Both the position numbers and the translations under genes were made by a program. Below the pieces are notes generated by a model, which was not told where the DNA came from, did not search any database, and saw nothing but the letters and a program-made list of their open reading frames with translations. A stretch of 64,000 nucleotides of DNA, from NCBI GenBank assembly GCA_963765935.1, contig CAVXXX010000001.1:2003125-2067124 (forward strand), given 5' to 3'. Shown in pieces: positions 41,425-50,387 of this stretch; the stretch's first letter is position 1, and each line of letters starts with the position of its first letter. This stretch comes from JAMXLG01 sp963765935 (GTDB lineage Bacteria > Vulcanimicrobiota > Vulcanimicrobiia > Vulcanimicrobiales > Vulcanimicrobiaceae).

Positions 41425-43427
41425 CGCGTTCGGTCGAAGCGCGCGCCGACGAGCTGCGCGCGCAGATTGACGAGGCGAATTACCGCTATTACGTCCTCGA
41501 CGATCCGGCTATAACCGATGCCGAGTTCGACAAGCTGCTGCGCGAACTCATCGATCTCGAAACCAAGCACCCGAAGCTGCGTACGCCGGATTCGCCCACC
41601 CAGCGCATCGGCGCGCCGCCGTCGCAACGTTTCGGTCCGTACCGGCATGCCCGTCCGATGCTCAGCCTCGCGAACGCCTTTGACGAAGACGAGTTGCGCG
41701 CATTCGACGAACGCGTTCGCAAGCTCGCTGCCGGTCCGGTGAGCTACGTTTGCGAACTGAAGATCGACGGTCTCGCGATTGCGCTCGATTATCGCGACGG
41801 CGCGCTTGAACGCGGCGGCACACGCGGCGACGGAACCATCGGCGAAGAGGTTACACCGAATCTTCGCACCGTTCATACGATTCCGCTGAAGCTACGCCCT
41901 TCGACAGGCTCAGGACAGGCGGCGCCGGCCTTCATCGAGGTGCGCGGCGAGGTGTACTTGCGCAAGAGCGATTTCGAAAAGCTCAATGCGAAGCGCGAGC
42001 GTGAAGGTCAGCCGGTGTTTGCGAATCCGCGAAACGCCGCGTCCGGCGGCGTGCGTCAATTGGATCCGAAGTTGACGGCCGCGCGGCGGCTCTCATTCTT
42101 CGCATACGCCATTGCCGAAGATGGCAAAGGGGTAAAGACGCAGTCGCAAGCCTTGGAATTCCTTCGCCGTCTCGGGTTTCGCGTCAACGAACACATCGAA
42201 ACGGCCGCAACGATCGATGACGTGATCGCGTACTGCCGCCGTTGGGAAGAACAGCGCGACGCACTCGACTACGAAATCGACGGGGTCGTCATCAAAGTCG
42301 ATGATCTCGCGACGCAAGAGCGCTTGGGAACGGTCGCGCGCGATCCGCGCTGGGCGATCGCGTTTAAATTCAAACCGCGCGAAGCGCGCACGAAGCTCCG
42401 CGACATTGCGATCACCGTCGGTCGAACGGGAACGCTCAATCCGAACGCGGTGCTCGAACCCGTGCAGATCGGCGGCGTCACGGTCCGCAATGCGACGCTG
42501 CACAATCAAGAGTACATCGACAGCAACGACATTCGCATCGGCGATATGGTGCTCGTGACGCGCGCGGGCGACGTCATTCCGCGCGTCGTGGGACCGATTC
42601 TCTCCGAACGCACCGGCAAAGAGAAGCGCTTCCGCATGCCGGATACGTGCCCGGTTTGCGGTTCGGCCGTCGATCATCCCGAAGGCGAAGCGATGTCGCG
42701 CTGCACGAATGCGGCGTGTCCGGCACAAGTGGTCGAACGCGTGCGTCATTTCGCGTCACGCGGGGCGATGGATATCGAAGGCCTCGGCGATGTTATGGCG
42801 GAGCAGCTCACCAGCCTCGAACTCGTGCGCGATATCGCCGACATTTACGCGCTCGATAAGAAGAAGCTCGAACGTGTCCCGCGGATGGGCGAGAAGAGCA
42901 TCGCGAAGTTGCTCGCCGCCATCGATGGTTCAAAAACCCGCGGACTCGCGCGCGTGCTCACCGGGCTCGGCATCCGTTTCGTCGGCGAACAGACGGCCGC
43001 GATTCTCGCCGCGGATTTCACCGGCATCGATGCAATCGAAGACGCGAGCCTCGAGGAACTGCAAAATAGCGAGGGCATCGGCCCCGAAGTGGCGAGCAGC
43101 GTGCGCCTTTTCTTCGATCAGAAGGCCAATCGCGCCATGATCGAGCGCCTTCGTTCAAGCGGGCTGCTTCTCGAGTCGACATCGCCGCGAAGGACCGGCG
43201 AAGGGCCCTTGAGTGGAAAGACCTTCGTCTTGACGGGCACCCTGCCGTCGATGACGCGGGACGAGGCCGCAGCCCTCATTGAGTCCGCGGGCGGCAAAGT
43301 GACCGGCTCGGTCAGTAAAAAGACCGACTATGTCGTGGCGGGCGATGCCGCCGGCAGCAAACTGACCAAGGCCGAGCAGCTCGGTATCCCGATCCTCGAC
43401 GAAGAAGGACTGCGGTCGCTATTCTAA
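41421..43427 (+). CDS. ligA: NAD-dependent DNA ligase
   Basis: Seals nicks in replication and repair using NAD. 668 residues: Ia domain (YRYYVLDDP), nucleotidyltransferase with adenylated Lys in CELKIDGLAIAL, OB fold, four-Cys zinc finger (CPVC ... C ... C), helix-hairpin-helix and a C-terminal BRCT domain (GKTFVLTGTLPSMTRDEA). TTG at 41421 overlaps the VOC stop by TTGA; the longer frame reading into that gene is rejected. An in-frame low-complexity insertion, RPSTGSGQAAP, lies in the nucleotidyltransferase domain at about residues 157-167 and derives from a short dispersed repeat. Confidence 0.95.
   Translation: MTRSVEARADELRAQIDEANYRYYVLDDPAITDAEFDKLLRELIDLETKHPKLRTPDSPTQRIGAPPSQRFGPYRHARPMLSLANAFDEDELRAFDERVRKLAAGPVSYVCELKIDGLAIALDYRDGALERGGTRGDGTIGEEVTPNLRTVHTIPLKLRPSTGSGQAAPAFIEVRGEVYLRKSDFEKLNAKREREGQPVFANPRNAASGGVRQLDPKLTAARRLSFFAYAIAEDGKGVKTQSQALEFLRRLGFRVNEHIETAATIDDVIAYCRRWEEQRDALDYEIDGVVIKVDDLATQERLGTVARDPRWAIAFKFKPREARTKLRDIAITVGRTGTLNPNAVLEPVQIGGVTVRNATLHNQEYIDSNDIRIGDMVLVTRAGDVIPRVVGPILSERTGKEKRFRMPDTCPVCGSAVDHPEGEAMSRCTNAACPAQVVERVRHFASRGAMDIEGLGDVMAEQLTSLELVRDIADIYALDKKKLERVPRMGEKSIAKLLAAIDGSKTRGLARVLTGLGIRFVGEQTAAILAADFTGIDAIEDASLEELQNSEGIGPEVASSVRLFFDQKANRAMIERLRSSGLLLESTSPRRTGEGPLSGKTFVLTGTLPSMTRDEAAALIESAGGKVTGSVSKKTDYVVAGDAAGSKLTKAEQLGIPILDEEGLRSLF
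41895..41920 (+). repeat. Short CTTCGACAGGCTCAGGAC-type repeat inserted in ligA
   Basis: The stretch CCTTCGACAGGCTCAGGAC with its flanks adds about eight codons to ligA without breaking the frame, where homologues run straight into the conserved VRGEVY block. I know this motif as a frequent short interspersed repeat in genomes of several uncultured soil and groundwater phyla; that is from memory. Only one copy was noticed in this window. Confidence 0.5.
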
Positions 43428-43501
43428 TCCAGTAGGAAGGATGAGCCTGCCTGCTTGAGGTACTTACTACTTCTCGCCGCTGCTACGGGGGTGGAGTAGA
43501 A

Positions 43502-43906
43502 GTGGGTCAAGGTTTATCGGACGTAGTGCGATTGCATGCGCGCCTTCATGAAGAAGCTGCAGCGCTGTTCCGCGCACTCGACCGGGACGACGTGCTCGTA
43601 TACGTTTCGTTCTCGCACTTTCTCGATGCCGTGGACTTGCACGTGCGGACGGATCTGACGATCGGCTATCGTCTCTTTTTGCATCATCCAAGTGAGTCGG
43701 TTCGCCGCATTGCGGAACGCGTGTTGCAAGAACAAGAAGCATTCCCGCAGGCGTTCGAGGCGTTTTTGCAGCGCTGGGGCAGCGCAGGGGAAGAGCAACT
43801 TCGAACGCTCGGTTTTCGTGACGAGTTGGAAACGCTCGTGAGTCAGTTGCTCAAGCGCATTCGCGTCGAGGAGCGGCTGCTCACGATGCTTTCACATGTA
43901 GCGTAG
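43502..43906 (+). CDS. Helical protein of unknown function
   Basis: 134 residues, entirely helical, no signal peptide. The N-terminal LHARLHEEAAALFRAL has the spacing of a hemerythrin HHE helix, but the other His/Glu ligands are not convincingly placed. GTG at 43502 follows GGAG by 6 bases. Its 3' end overlaps the convergent nnrD/E gene by 15 bases. Confidence 0.55.
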   Translation: MGQGLSDVVRLHARLHEEAAALFRALDRDDVLVYVSFSHFLDAVDLHVRTDLTIGYRLFLHHPSESVRRIAERVLQEQEAFPQAFEAFLQRWGSAGEEQLRTLGFRDELETLVSQLLKRIRVEERLLTMLSHVA

Positions 43907-45418
43907 CAGTTCGTTCTCAGCCGTTCTGGACGGTAACGCAGCACCCAAACTTCCCGCAACGTCGCCCGCAATCACGCCCACCTCCCGTTTTCGAGCGGCG
44001 TATCGTCCGGCAAGGCCATGCCAATACGCGCCGGCGCACGCGGCGTCGACCGGCGAAAGAGCTTGTGACAAGAGCGTTGCAATGATCCCCGTCAGCACAT
44101 CTCCCGTGCCCGCGGTTGCGAGCGCGCTGGTTCCTGTGGGATTGATGTGGACGATCGATCCGTCATAGACGAGCGTATCGGTGCCTTTTAAGAGCGTTGT
44201 TATGCCGGTGCGATCGACGAACTCGCGAATTCGTTCCACACGTTGGCCCGCACGAATCGTTCCCTTTCCCGAAAGCCGTGCGAATTCACCGGCGTGCGGC
44301 GTTACGACGCATTGCTTGTCACGCAAGATGTCGAGATACTTGCTGAAATGAAAGAGCGCGCTTGCATCTAGGACGATCGGTAACGTGACGCGCTCGACGA
44401 GCGAGCGGATCATCTGGCCGGTCCAATCGTCGAGACCGAGCCCCGGCCCGATGGCGATTGCGCTATTGCGCGTCGCAACGTCGGCGAGATCGGCGGCAGC
44501 TTCCGCCGCCGACGTATCGGAAAACGTAACGATAACTTGCTCGATGAGATGCGCGCGAAGAACCGGTGCGGCGTTACGCGTTGTTGCGACCGTTACGTAG
44601 CCTGCACCCGCGCGCGCCGCACCAAGCGCACACAGCACAGCCGCGCCGGGAAACTGTTCCGAACCCGCGACAATAAGCGGAGCACCGGCGCTGCGTTTGT
44701 CGCTATCGGCGGCGCGATGGGGAAGCAGCGTGAGAAACGCGTTATGGTCAAGCGCGGCAAACGTCTTCGCATGCGAGGCGAGAATCGATGCATCGATACC
44801 GATGTCGCCGATCCACAGATCGCCCGCGTTTTCGCGAGCCGGCTCGAGCAGCAAGCCGGGCTTCAGCGCAGCAAGCGTGATCGTCGCACTCGCGCGAACT
44901 GCATCGTCACTTCGTGCGCCGGTGTCGCCGTCGATTCCGCTCGGAAGGTCGATCGCGAGCACCGGCAACCGGTTGCGATCGAGCGCGCGTGCTGCGGCGC
45001 GAAACGCATCACCGAGCGGCAGTCGCGAGCCCGTTCCGAAAAGTCCGTCCACGGCGAGCGACGCTCCGGCGAGAGCCGCACGCGCGTTCTCTTCGTCTTG
45101 CGGCAACGGCCGAATCTCGACGCCGGCTTGTTGCGCTCGCGCTTGCGCATCGGTCCGCGCCGCCGATGCACTTGCGCTTTCGGCCGCATAGACGATGCCT
45201 TTATACCGCGCGTCGAGCACCGCGAATGCTGCAAGCGCGTCGCCGCCGTTATTTCCCGGCCCGGCGAACGCGACGACCGTTCCACCGCCGGGAATCATCT
45301 TTTCGATCAACTCCGCGATGCGGCTACCCGCTGCGCGCATGAGAGCCGTTTCGCTGCTCGCGGTCGATGCCTGCGCATCCGCCGCCCGCATTTCAGCCGA
45401 CGTGAGAACGTAGCTCAT
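43892..45418 (-). CDS. nnr: Bifunctional NAD(P)H-hydrate repair enzyme (epimerase and dehydratase)
   Basis: Repairs hydrated NADH and NADPH. The N-terminal epimerase (YjeF_N) domain covers about 1-210 with FAGPGNNGGDALA; the C-terminal ADP-dependent dehydratase (ribokinase-like) covers about 225-500 with VVTPHAGEFARL, LLKGTDTLVYDG and the catalytic region GTSALATAGTGDVLTGI. 508 residues, the usual length of the fused form. ATG overlaps the acpS stop by ATGA, a pairing seen in many bacteria. Confidence 0.94.
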   Translation of the reverse strand: MSYVLTSAEMRAADAQASTASSETALMRAAGSRIAELIEKMIPGGGTVVAFAGPGNNGGDALAAFAVLDARYKGIVYAAESASASAARTDAQARAQQAGVEIRPLPQDEENARAALAGASLAVDGLFGTGSRLPLGDAFRAAARALDRNRLPVLAIDLPSGIDGDTGARSDDAVRASATITLAALKPGLLLEPARENAGDLWIGDIGIDASILASHAKTFAALDHNAFLTLLPHRAADSDKRSAGAPLIVAGSEQFPGAAVLCALGAARAGAGYVTVATTRNAAPVLRAHLIEQVIVTFSDTSAAEAAADLADVATRNSAIAIGPGLGLDDWTGQMIRSLVERVTLPIVLDASALFHFSKYLDILRDKQCVVTPHAGEFARLSGKGTIRAGQRVERIREFVDRTGITTLLKGTDTLVYDGSIVHINPTGTSALATAGTGDVLTGIIATLLSQALSPVDAACAGAYWHGLAGRYAARKREVGVIAGDVAGSLGAALPSRTAENELLRYM

Positions 45419-45777
45419 GATTCGAGAATCACCACGGCGGCAGCCGTTGTCGCGGAGTGCGTGATCGTCAAGTGAATCGCTCGGACGCCGCGCTCGGGAA
45501 CGAGACGCTCCGCGTCACCGTAAAGGCGGATGATGGGTTTACCGCTGCGTTCGTGGGAGACGCCGACGAGGCGCCATGGAATCGCGTGACCGAATGCCTT
45601 GCGTGTCGCTTCTTTTGCAGCGTAAAATCCTGCGAGGCGCTCGGGCCAGTGGCGTTTACGCATCGCGTACGCCATTTCTTCTTCCGTGTAGACCTTACGC
45701 GCAAACCACGCGCGGCGTCGTTCGTCGAATCGATAGCGCTCGACCTCGGCGAGGTCGATACCGATGCCTACGATCAT
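45415..45777 (-). CDS. acpS: Holo-[acyl-carrier-protein] synthase
   Basis: Transfers 4-phosphopantetheine from CoA to acyl carrier protein. 120 residues; the Mg/CoA motifs are GIGIDLAEVERY at the N-terminus and FYAAKEATRKAFG in the middle, as in AcpS. ATG at 45777 begins the conserved protein (MIVGIGIDL) and is preceded by AAGGGCCGGGA; longer in-frame starts are antisense to the archaemetzincin gene. Stop overlaps the nnr start. Confidence 0.94.
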   Translation of the reverse strand: MIVGIGIDLAEVERYRFDERRRAWFARKVYTEEEMAYAMRKRHWPERLAGFYAAKEATRKAFGHAIPWRLVGVSHERSGKPIIRLYGDAERLVPERGVRAIHLTITHSATTAAAVVILES

Positions 45778-45841
45778 TCCCGGCCCTTCGCACCGCTTGA
45801 GGAGTTTTCCGGCTCGCGACCGTCGAAGCTCTGCGCTCGAG

Positions 45842-46384
45842 ATGGAGTCTCGCATTCGCATCGTACCGATCAACACCATCGATGGTGCTTTCCTCGATCG
45901 TCTCGGTCCATGCCTAGAAGAACGTTTCTTGTGCACCGTTGAAATCGAACGCGCGTTAGCGGTCCCGCGAACGGCGCTTAATGCGACGCGACAACAGCTC
46001 TTTCTCTCGACGCTCTTCACGCGCGTTCGCCGCGTGCATCCCGACGGTGGAGCGATGCTCCTCACGCTCACCGACTTCGATCTATACAAAACGTCGCATC
46101 GATTCATCTATGGTGATGCCGACGAAACGCAAGCGATTGCGGCTGTTTCTCTGCACCGGTTGCGTTCGGAGTACTATGGTGAAGAGCCCGATTCAAACAT
46201 GCTGTTTCAGCGCACGCTCAAGGAATGCGTTCACGAACTCGGCCACGCGTTCGGCTTGAAACACTGCTACAATGCGCGCTGCGCGATGTACTATTCGAAC
46301 TCGATCTTCGAAACCGACAACAAAATGTCGCACTTTTGCGAGACCTGCGACCGCCGGATCGCCCGCGCCCGTAACGAGCGCTGA
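45842..46384 (+). CDS. Archaemetzincin-type zinc peptidase
   Basis: 180 residues, complete small archaemetzincin. The defining zinc motif is present: HELGHAFGLKHC (HExxHxxGxxHC), followed by CAMYYSNS and the four-Cys zinc knuckle HFCETC; the Met of the Met-turn is in CAMYYS. These enzymes occur in archaea, vertebrates and scattered bacteria; natural substrates are unknown. ATG at 45842 starts conserved sequence (RIRIVPIN). Divergent from acpS with 64 bases between; no clear promoter or Shine-Dalgarno. Confidence 0.9.
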   Translation: MESRIRIVPINTIDGAFLDRLGPCLEERFLCTVEIERALAVPRTALNATRQQLFLSTLFTRVRRVHPDGGAMLLTLTDFDLYKTSHRFIYGDADETQAIAAVSLHRLRSEYYGEEPDSNMLFQRTLKECVHELGHAFGLKHCYNARCAMYYSNSIFETDNKMSHFCETCDRRIARARNER

Positions 46385-46511
46385 AGCCCTCCGGGAAGCA
46401 AGCGACCTAAAGCCAGACGCGTTTTTAGCCGTACAATCAAACAAGAGTGGCGGCGCGCTGCCGCGGGCTTGTAGCGCGTCGGGTACGGTGCGTCGTCCTG
46501 AAGGGAGCCTC
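46385..46511 (+). promoter_or_regulatory. Leader region of the chemoreceptor operon
   Basis: A 127-base gap with TACAAT near 46430 as a likely -10, a GC-rich hairpin (GCGGC-GCGCT-GCCGC) shortly after it and AAGGGAG just before the GTG. I looked for c-di-GMP riboswitch features because of the signalling context and did not find them. Confidence 0.35.
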
Positions 46512-48185
46512 GTGATCTCCGCCTACTTCGCCGGTCTCCGGGCACGGCTGGGTTTGCCGACCCGTCTCGCAATTGCGGCGGTCGCTATCGCGATCTGCGC
46601 CGTCTGTGCATGGCGCGCTCCCGGAGCCTCCATCGAAGGCATTCTCCTCGTCATCATCGCGCTTGCCGCCGCGGCGGCCGGCGGGCAATACGGCGTCGTC
46701 ACGGCCGTGATCGCGGGCGTCGCCGAGTACCTTGCGAAGAGCCAGCACGGCGCGGACGGATACTCGTCCCTTGCGATCGTTGCGGCCGGCGGCACGCTGC
46801 TCAGCGCGCTCTTTTATGGCGACGTCGCTCCGATTGAAGAGCTCGGCGAAATCGTACCGGGACAACTCGCGTTCCGCAGCGCCTCGCGCGCGGCGTTGCC
46901 GCGCGGCGAGAACGGTTTCCCTTCGACGAGCATCGCGGCACTCGCATCCGGCATTCGGGAAGTTTCACAAGGCGACTTCACCAAGAACATTGCGGTCAGC
47001 GATTCGGCACTTCAAGAGTTGGCGATTGCCCTCAATAAGCTGATCTTCGGCGTGCGCGAATTTCTCCGCCAACTGCATGCCAACGCGACGCAGCTCGGCG
47101 GCGCGGGAACCGATCTGCGTACGACCGCATCGACGGCCCTGGCGGTCATCGAAGGCGCGGCCGTTGCGCAAGGGCAGCTCGACGAAGGCATTCAAGAGCA
47201 AGCGCGTATCGTCGAAGAAGCGACGTCGAAGGTCGTCGCGCTCACCGAAGCGATCTCCACGATCGCCGCAAGCGCCGAGCAGCAAACGCGCAGCCTCGAC
47301 GAAACGGCACTCGCCGTTTCGAACATGGCGAGCTCGATCGAAGAAGTCGCGGCGCAGGTCGATTCGCTTTCGAGCATCTCGACGGAGACGTCGCGCACTG
47401 CCGAGCGCGGCGGCAGCGCAATCGGAACGATCGTCGACGGCATGCATACCATTCGCAACACGATCAACGATCTGGCCGAAGACATCGGTCAACTCGGCAA
47501 CAACTCCGAGCAGATCGGCGACATCGTCAAAGTCATCGACCGCATCGCCGAACAGACGAACCTTCTCGCGCTCAACGCTGCCATCGAAGCAGCGCGAGCC
47601 GGCGAACATGGACGCGGTTTCGCCGTCGTCGCGAGCGAAATCCGCAAACTCGCCGACGGCAGCGTGCAGGCCACCAAAGAAATCGCCGGCCACATTACCT
47701 CGACGCAGGCGGTTATTTCCGAAGTCGTCGGCGCGATGGAGCGGCTGACGGACCGCGTCGAGGAGAGCACGACGAGCACGAATTCCGCATCGGGCGCGCT
47801 TCAAGAAATTGTTTCGGCGGTGCAAACTACAAGCAGCCAAATCGATGAGATCAGCGCCGTTACTCGCGCGATGAGCGCGAATTCCTATCAAGTGATCCGT
47901 CAGATCGAAGAGATCACGAAATCCGTCGCGCTCAACTTGAAGGCGACGCAATCGATGACACGCCAGTCGGATGAAGTCAGCAAAGCGTTCTCTGATATCT
48001 CATCGATTTCGCAGCAGAATGCCTCGTCGGTTGAGGTTTTAACGTACGTCAATAAGGAAGTCACCGATGCCGCACAGCGGATGATGAATTCGGTCGACCA
48101 AATGAACGCGCTTTCGGGCGAGATCGATGGCCGCTTGAATCAATTCAAAGTAAGCGACACCGGCACGGAGGAGGTCAGCGCGTAA
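46512..48185 (+). CDS. Methyl-accepting chemotaxis signalling protein lacking a ligand-binding domain
   Basis: About 557 residues. Two or three N-terminal transmembrane helices with almost no periplasmic loop, a HAMP-like region (about 150-210) and a long cytoplasmic coiled-coil signalling domain whose hairpin tip carries the invariant core IAEQTNLLALNAAIEAARAG. Methylation helices flank it (ATSKVVALTEAI). It would control CheA through CheW, but no che genes are in the window. No ligand domain is present; the next gene encodes one. GTG at 46512 follows AAGGGAG; the frame is open upstream into the archaemetzincin gene, which is not native. Confidence 0.88.
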   Translation: MISAYFAGLRARLGLPTRLAIAAVAIAICAVCAWRAPGASIEGILLVIIALAAAAAGGQYGVVTAVIAGVAEYLAKSQHGADGYSSLAIVAAGGTLLSALFYGDVAPIEELGEIVPGQLAFRSASRAALPRGENGFPSTSIAALASGIREVSQGDFTKNIAVSDSALQELAIALNKLIFGVREFLRQLHANATQLGGAGTDLRTTASTALAVIEGAAVAQGQLDEGIQEQARIVEEATSKVVALTEAISTIAASAEQQTRSLDETALAVSNMASSIEEVAAQVDSLSSISTETSRTAERGGSAIGTIVDGMHTIRNTINDLAEDIGQLGNNSEQIGDIVKVIDRIAEQTNLLALNAAIEAARAGEHGRGFAVVASEIRKLADGSVQATKEIAGHITSTQAVISEVVGAMERLTDRVEESTTSTNSASGALQEIVSAVQTTSSQIDEISAVTRAMSANSYQVIRQIEEITKSVALNLKATQSMTRQSDEVSKAFSDISSISQQNASSVEVLTYVNKEVTDAAQRMMNSVDQMNALSGEIDGRLNQFKVSDTGTEEVSA

Positions 48186-48186
48186 C

Positions 48187-49518
48187 ATGAATCTTCGGGT
48201 ACGTCTACTTGGAACGATCATCGGAGCGATTCTCTTGTGTTTCGCGGTCACGGTGGTCGCTTCGCGCATCGAACTGAACAAGCAACTTCGGCAACTCGGC
48301 GAAACCCAAGTGGCCAACGGCGGCGGAGCCTTCGGCGGATATTGGGATTCGCGCAAGAACCAGATCAAGCTCCTCGTCGCACAAGATGCCGTGAGCGACA
48401 CGCTGCGCAAGGCGCTGCAGTCGAACAACGTCGGAGCCCTGCAAGATCAACTTGCAAACGCGGCGCGTACGTCGGGATTGTCGTTTCTGACGATCGTCGA
48501 TACGAAGGGCAACGTCATCGCGCGCGCAAACGGCCCGGAGGCCGGTTCGCTCAAGACCAATCCATTGATTTCACGCGCGCTCACCGGCGAAACCGTGAGC
48601 ACGGCGGCGCTGCTCGATAAGTCGGTGCTCGCCGGCGAAGGACTTGCTCCGCAAGCCCAAGCCGATGTGAAATCGGCCGATGGTTCGTCGAGCGACGTCA
48701 AGCTCAACGACGGATTGGCGCTCGTCGCCGCCGCTCCGATCAGCGATCAAAACGAACGTACGATCGGTGCAATTTACGGCGGCATTCTCCTCAATCACTA
48801 TTACGATCTGGTGGATCAGGCGACGCACGCGCTCGGCGGAGCATCGGCGGTGCTTCAAGGCGATGCAATTGTTGCGAGCACCATCCAACAGCCTGACGGC
48901 ACGCGCACGGTCGACCGGCAATCATCGCCGGCAACGGATGTTGCGAAGAGCGGCAAGCCGTATACGGGCGTCGACACGCAAGGCGGCACCGAGTATCTCG
49001 TTCACGTCGATCCGATTACGGACGATCAGAACCGCATCATCGGCGCTCGCTGGTACGGAACGCCGCTCTCGGCAATCAACGCGATTATCAACGGCACGAC
49101 GATGTCGCTGCTGATCTGGGGCGCGATTGCCGCGCTGCTCGCGCTCGCGCTCGCGATTCCCATCGTGCAGCGTCTCTCGGAAACGCTCTCGAAACGCAGC
49201 AACCAAGTTCGCTCTGCCGCGAAGGAGCTCGGCGTCGCGATTGTCGGCAGCGAAGTTTCCGGCGATCACGTTGCGATGACGAAGGCGGCAGTCGAACGTA
49301 TCGCTACGCTGCTCGACGAACTGGAAACCGAAGCCGGCGGCAAAACGAAAATCAACGAGCTCAAAGCGGTCAACGCCGAGCTGCATGGCGATATGATCGT
49401 CATTGATACGCTCTCGCAAGAGATGAGCAATCGCATGCAACAAGCCGTAACGCGGGTACACGAACTCAACGATGTCGCCAAGGGATTGTCGGAACTCGTT
49501 ACGGGAGAAGCAGGGTAA
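48187..49518 (+). CDS. Membrane sensor with a Cache-like extracytoplasmic domain and no output domain
   Basis: 443 residues: transmembrane helix (about 7-26), a periplasmic region (about 27-295) with the shape of a dCache/sCache sensor, for example FLTIVDTKGNVIARANGPEA and GAIYGGILLNHYYDLVDQA, a second transmembrane helix (about 305-325) and a cytoplasmic coiled coil of about 110 residues. No methyl-accepting, kinase or GGDEF domain. It starts 1 base after the chemoreceptor gene, so the two are coupled and probably form a two-protein receptor in which this chain senses the ligand. Confidence 0.8.
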   Translation: MNLRVRLLGTIIGAILLCFAVTVVASRIELNKQLRQLGETQVANGGGAFGGYWDSRKNQIKLLVAQDAVSDTLRKALQSNNVGALQDQLANAARTSGLSFLTIVDTKGNVIARANGPEAGSLKTNPLISRALTGETVSTAALLDKSVLAGEGLAPQAQADVKSADGSSSDVKLNDGLALVAAAPISDQNERTIGAIYGGILLNHYYDLVDQATHALGGASAVLQGDAIVASTIQQPDGTRTVDRQSSPATDVAKSGKPYTGVDTQGGTEYLVHVDPITDDQNRIIGARWYGTPLSAINAIINGTTMSLLIWGAIAALLALALAIPIVQRLSETLSKRSNQVRSAAKELGVAIVGSEVSGDHVAMTKAAVERIATLLDELETEAGGKTKINELKAVNAELHGDMIVIDTLSQEMSNRMQQAVTRVHELNDVAKGLSELVTGEAG

Positions 49519-49526
49519 GCTCTGTC

Positions 49527-49742
49527 ATGGCCGACGTGATTTTAGTCTTCGGTAGTAATGCTGACACGATGATCGCAACGAAGGCGCTCAAAGATGCCGG
49601 TATTCCCGCGAAGATGATCCCGAAACCCCCGGCGGTCACCTCCGCCTCGAACCTCTGCTTGACCATCGATGGCGGCGCCGAATCGCAAGCCAAAACGGCC
49701 CTCACGGGTGCGGGCGTACCACTGGGCGGCGTCGTGAAGTAG
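49527..49742 (+). CDS. DUF3343-type small protein
   Basis: 71 residues. The layout VILVFGSNADTMIATKALKD followed by AGIPAKMIPKPPAVTSAS matches the DUF3343 family (putative sulfur/selenium-carrier-like, often beside SirA/YedF proteins), but the Cys usually found after the Ser pair is replaced: the segment reads SASNLCLTI, with the Cys shifted. It begins 8 bases after the sensor gene in the same operon. Role in signalling unknown. Its end overlaps the convergent tetR gene by 41 bases. Confidence 0.6.
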   Translation: MADVILVFGSNADTMIATKALKDAGIPAKMIPKPPAVTSASNLCLTIDGGAESQAKTALTGAGVPLGGVVK

Positions 49743-50307
49743 CAGCTCCGCCCGCTGCCGCAGCCAAAGCGTTCGCGGCATGCACGAGCATCGTCGCGGC
49801 GTCGGTGCCTTCCAACGCATGCGAACTGACGAACGCGCCGTTGACCAACAACAACAATTGTTTGGACAGCTCGTCGGGATCACGCACCTTCATTCGCGTG
49901 ATGATCCCGTGCAGCCGGCGGCGCAGTTCGTTCTTGTGATCGATCGCGACCTTCCGCGCGGGATGCGCGGCGTCTGGGAATTCGGCCGCAACATTCAACT
50001 GCGGACAGCCACGATAGTTGAGGCGCGCGACACGCTCGCCGATCCACCGCATCTGCGCCTCGAGTTCGCGCTGCGGATCCGCCGCGTATTTGCGCGCGAC
50101 GTCATCCCAACAGCTCCAAAAATGCTCGTCTTCACGCCGAAGAAACTCGGCGATGAGGTCGTCTTTCGTTCGGAAGTGGCGATAGAGGCTCGCCTTCGCG
50201 ACGCCGGCGCGCTCGATCACCAGATCGATCCCGACGGCGCGGGCGCCCTCGTGATAAAAGAGCTCGGAGGCGGTTCGAACGATCCGCTCGCGTACATCCT
50301 CGTCCAT
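49702..50307 (-). CDS. TetR-family transcriptional regulator
   Basis: About 201 residues: helix-turn-helix in the first 50 (VGIDLVIERAGVAKASLYRH) and a C-terminal domain like those regulating oxidoreductases. Of the in-frame starts, ATG at 50307 is favoured because TATCAT (50315-50320) lies exactly 7 bases upstream with TTGCAG (50338-50343) 17 bases before that; ATG at 50316 or TTG at 50343 would lie inside the promoter. Two identical palindromes between it and the divergent dehydrogenase gene are its likely operators, so it probably represses both itself and that gene. Confidence 0.85.
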   Translation of the reverse strand: MDEDVRERIVRTASELFYHEGARAVGIDLVIERAGVAKASLYRHFRTKDDLIAEFLRREDEHFWSCWDDVARKYAADPQRELEAQMRWIGERVARLNYRGCPQLNVAAEFPDAAHPARKVAIDHKNELRRRLHGIITRMKVRDPDELSKQLLLLVNGAFVSSHALEGTDAATMLVHAANALAAAAGGAATSRRRPVVRPHP

Positions 50308-50314
50308 ACTTGAC

Positions 50315-50360
50315 ATGATACAGACCTGTCTGTTTAACTGCAAGAGACAGACCTGTCTGT
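50315..50360. promoter_or_regulatory. Two identical TetR-type operators in a divergent promoter
   Basis: ACAGAC-CT-GTCTGT occurs perfectly at 50320-50333 and 50347-50360, centres 27 bp apart. The first touches the -10 TATCAT of the tetR promoter and sits in its spacer; the second is just upstream of its -35 and close to the promoter of the gene at 50388. The arrangement predicts one regulator controlling both directions. Confidence 0.75.
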
Positions 50361-50387
50361 TGATTTACGAATATCCGGAGGACGAGC

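Noticed and set aside
46385..46511. Cyclic di-GMP riboswitch before the chemoreceptor
   Set aside because: GC-rich hairpin present but none of the conserved GEMM loop sequences.
46965..47951. 328-codon open frame on the minus strand
   Set aside because: Mirror of the repetitive chemoreceptor signalling domain; no independent evidence.
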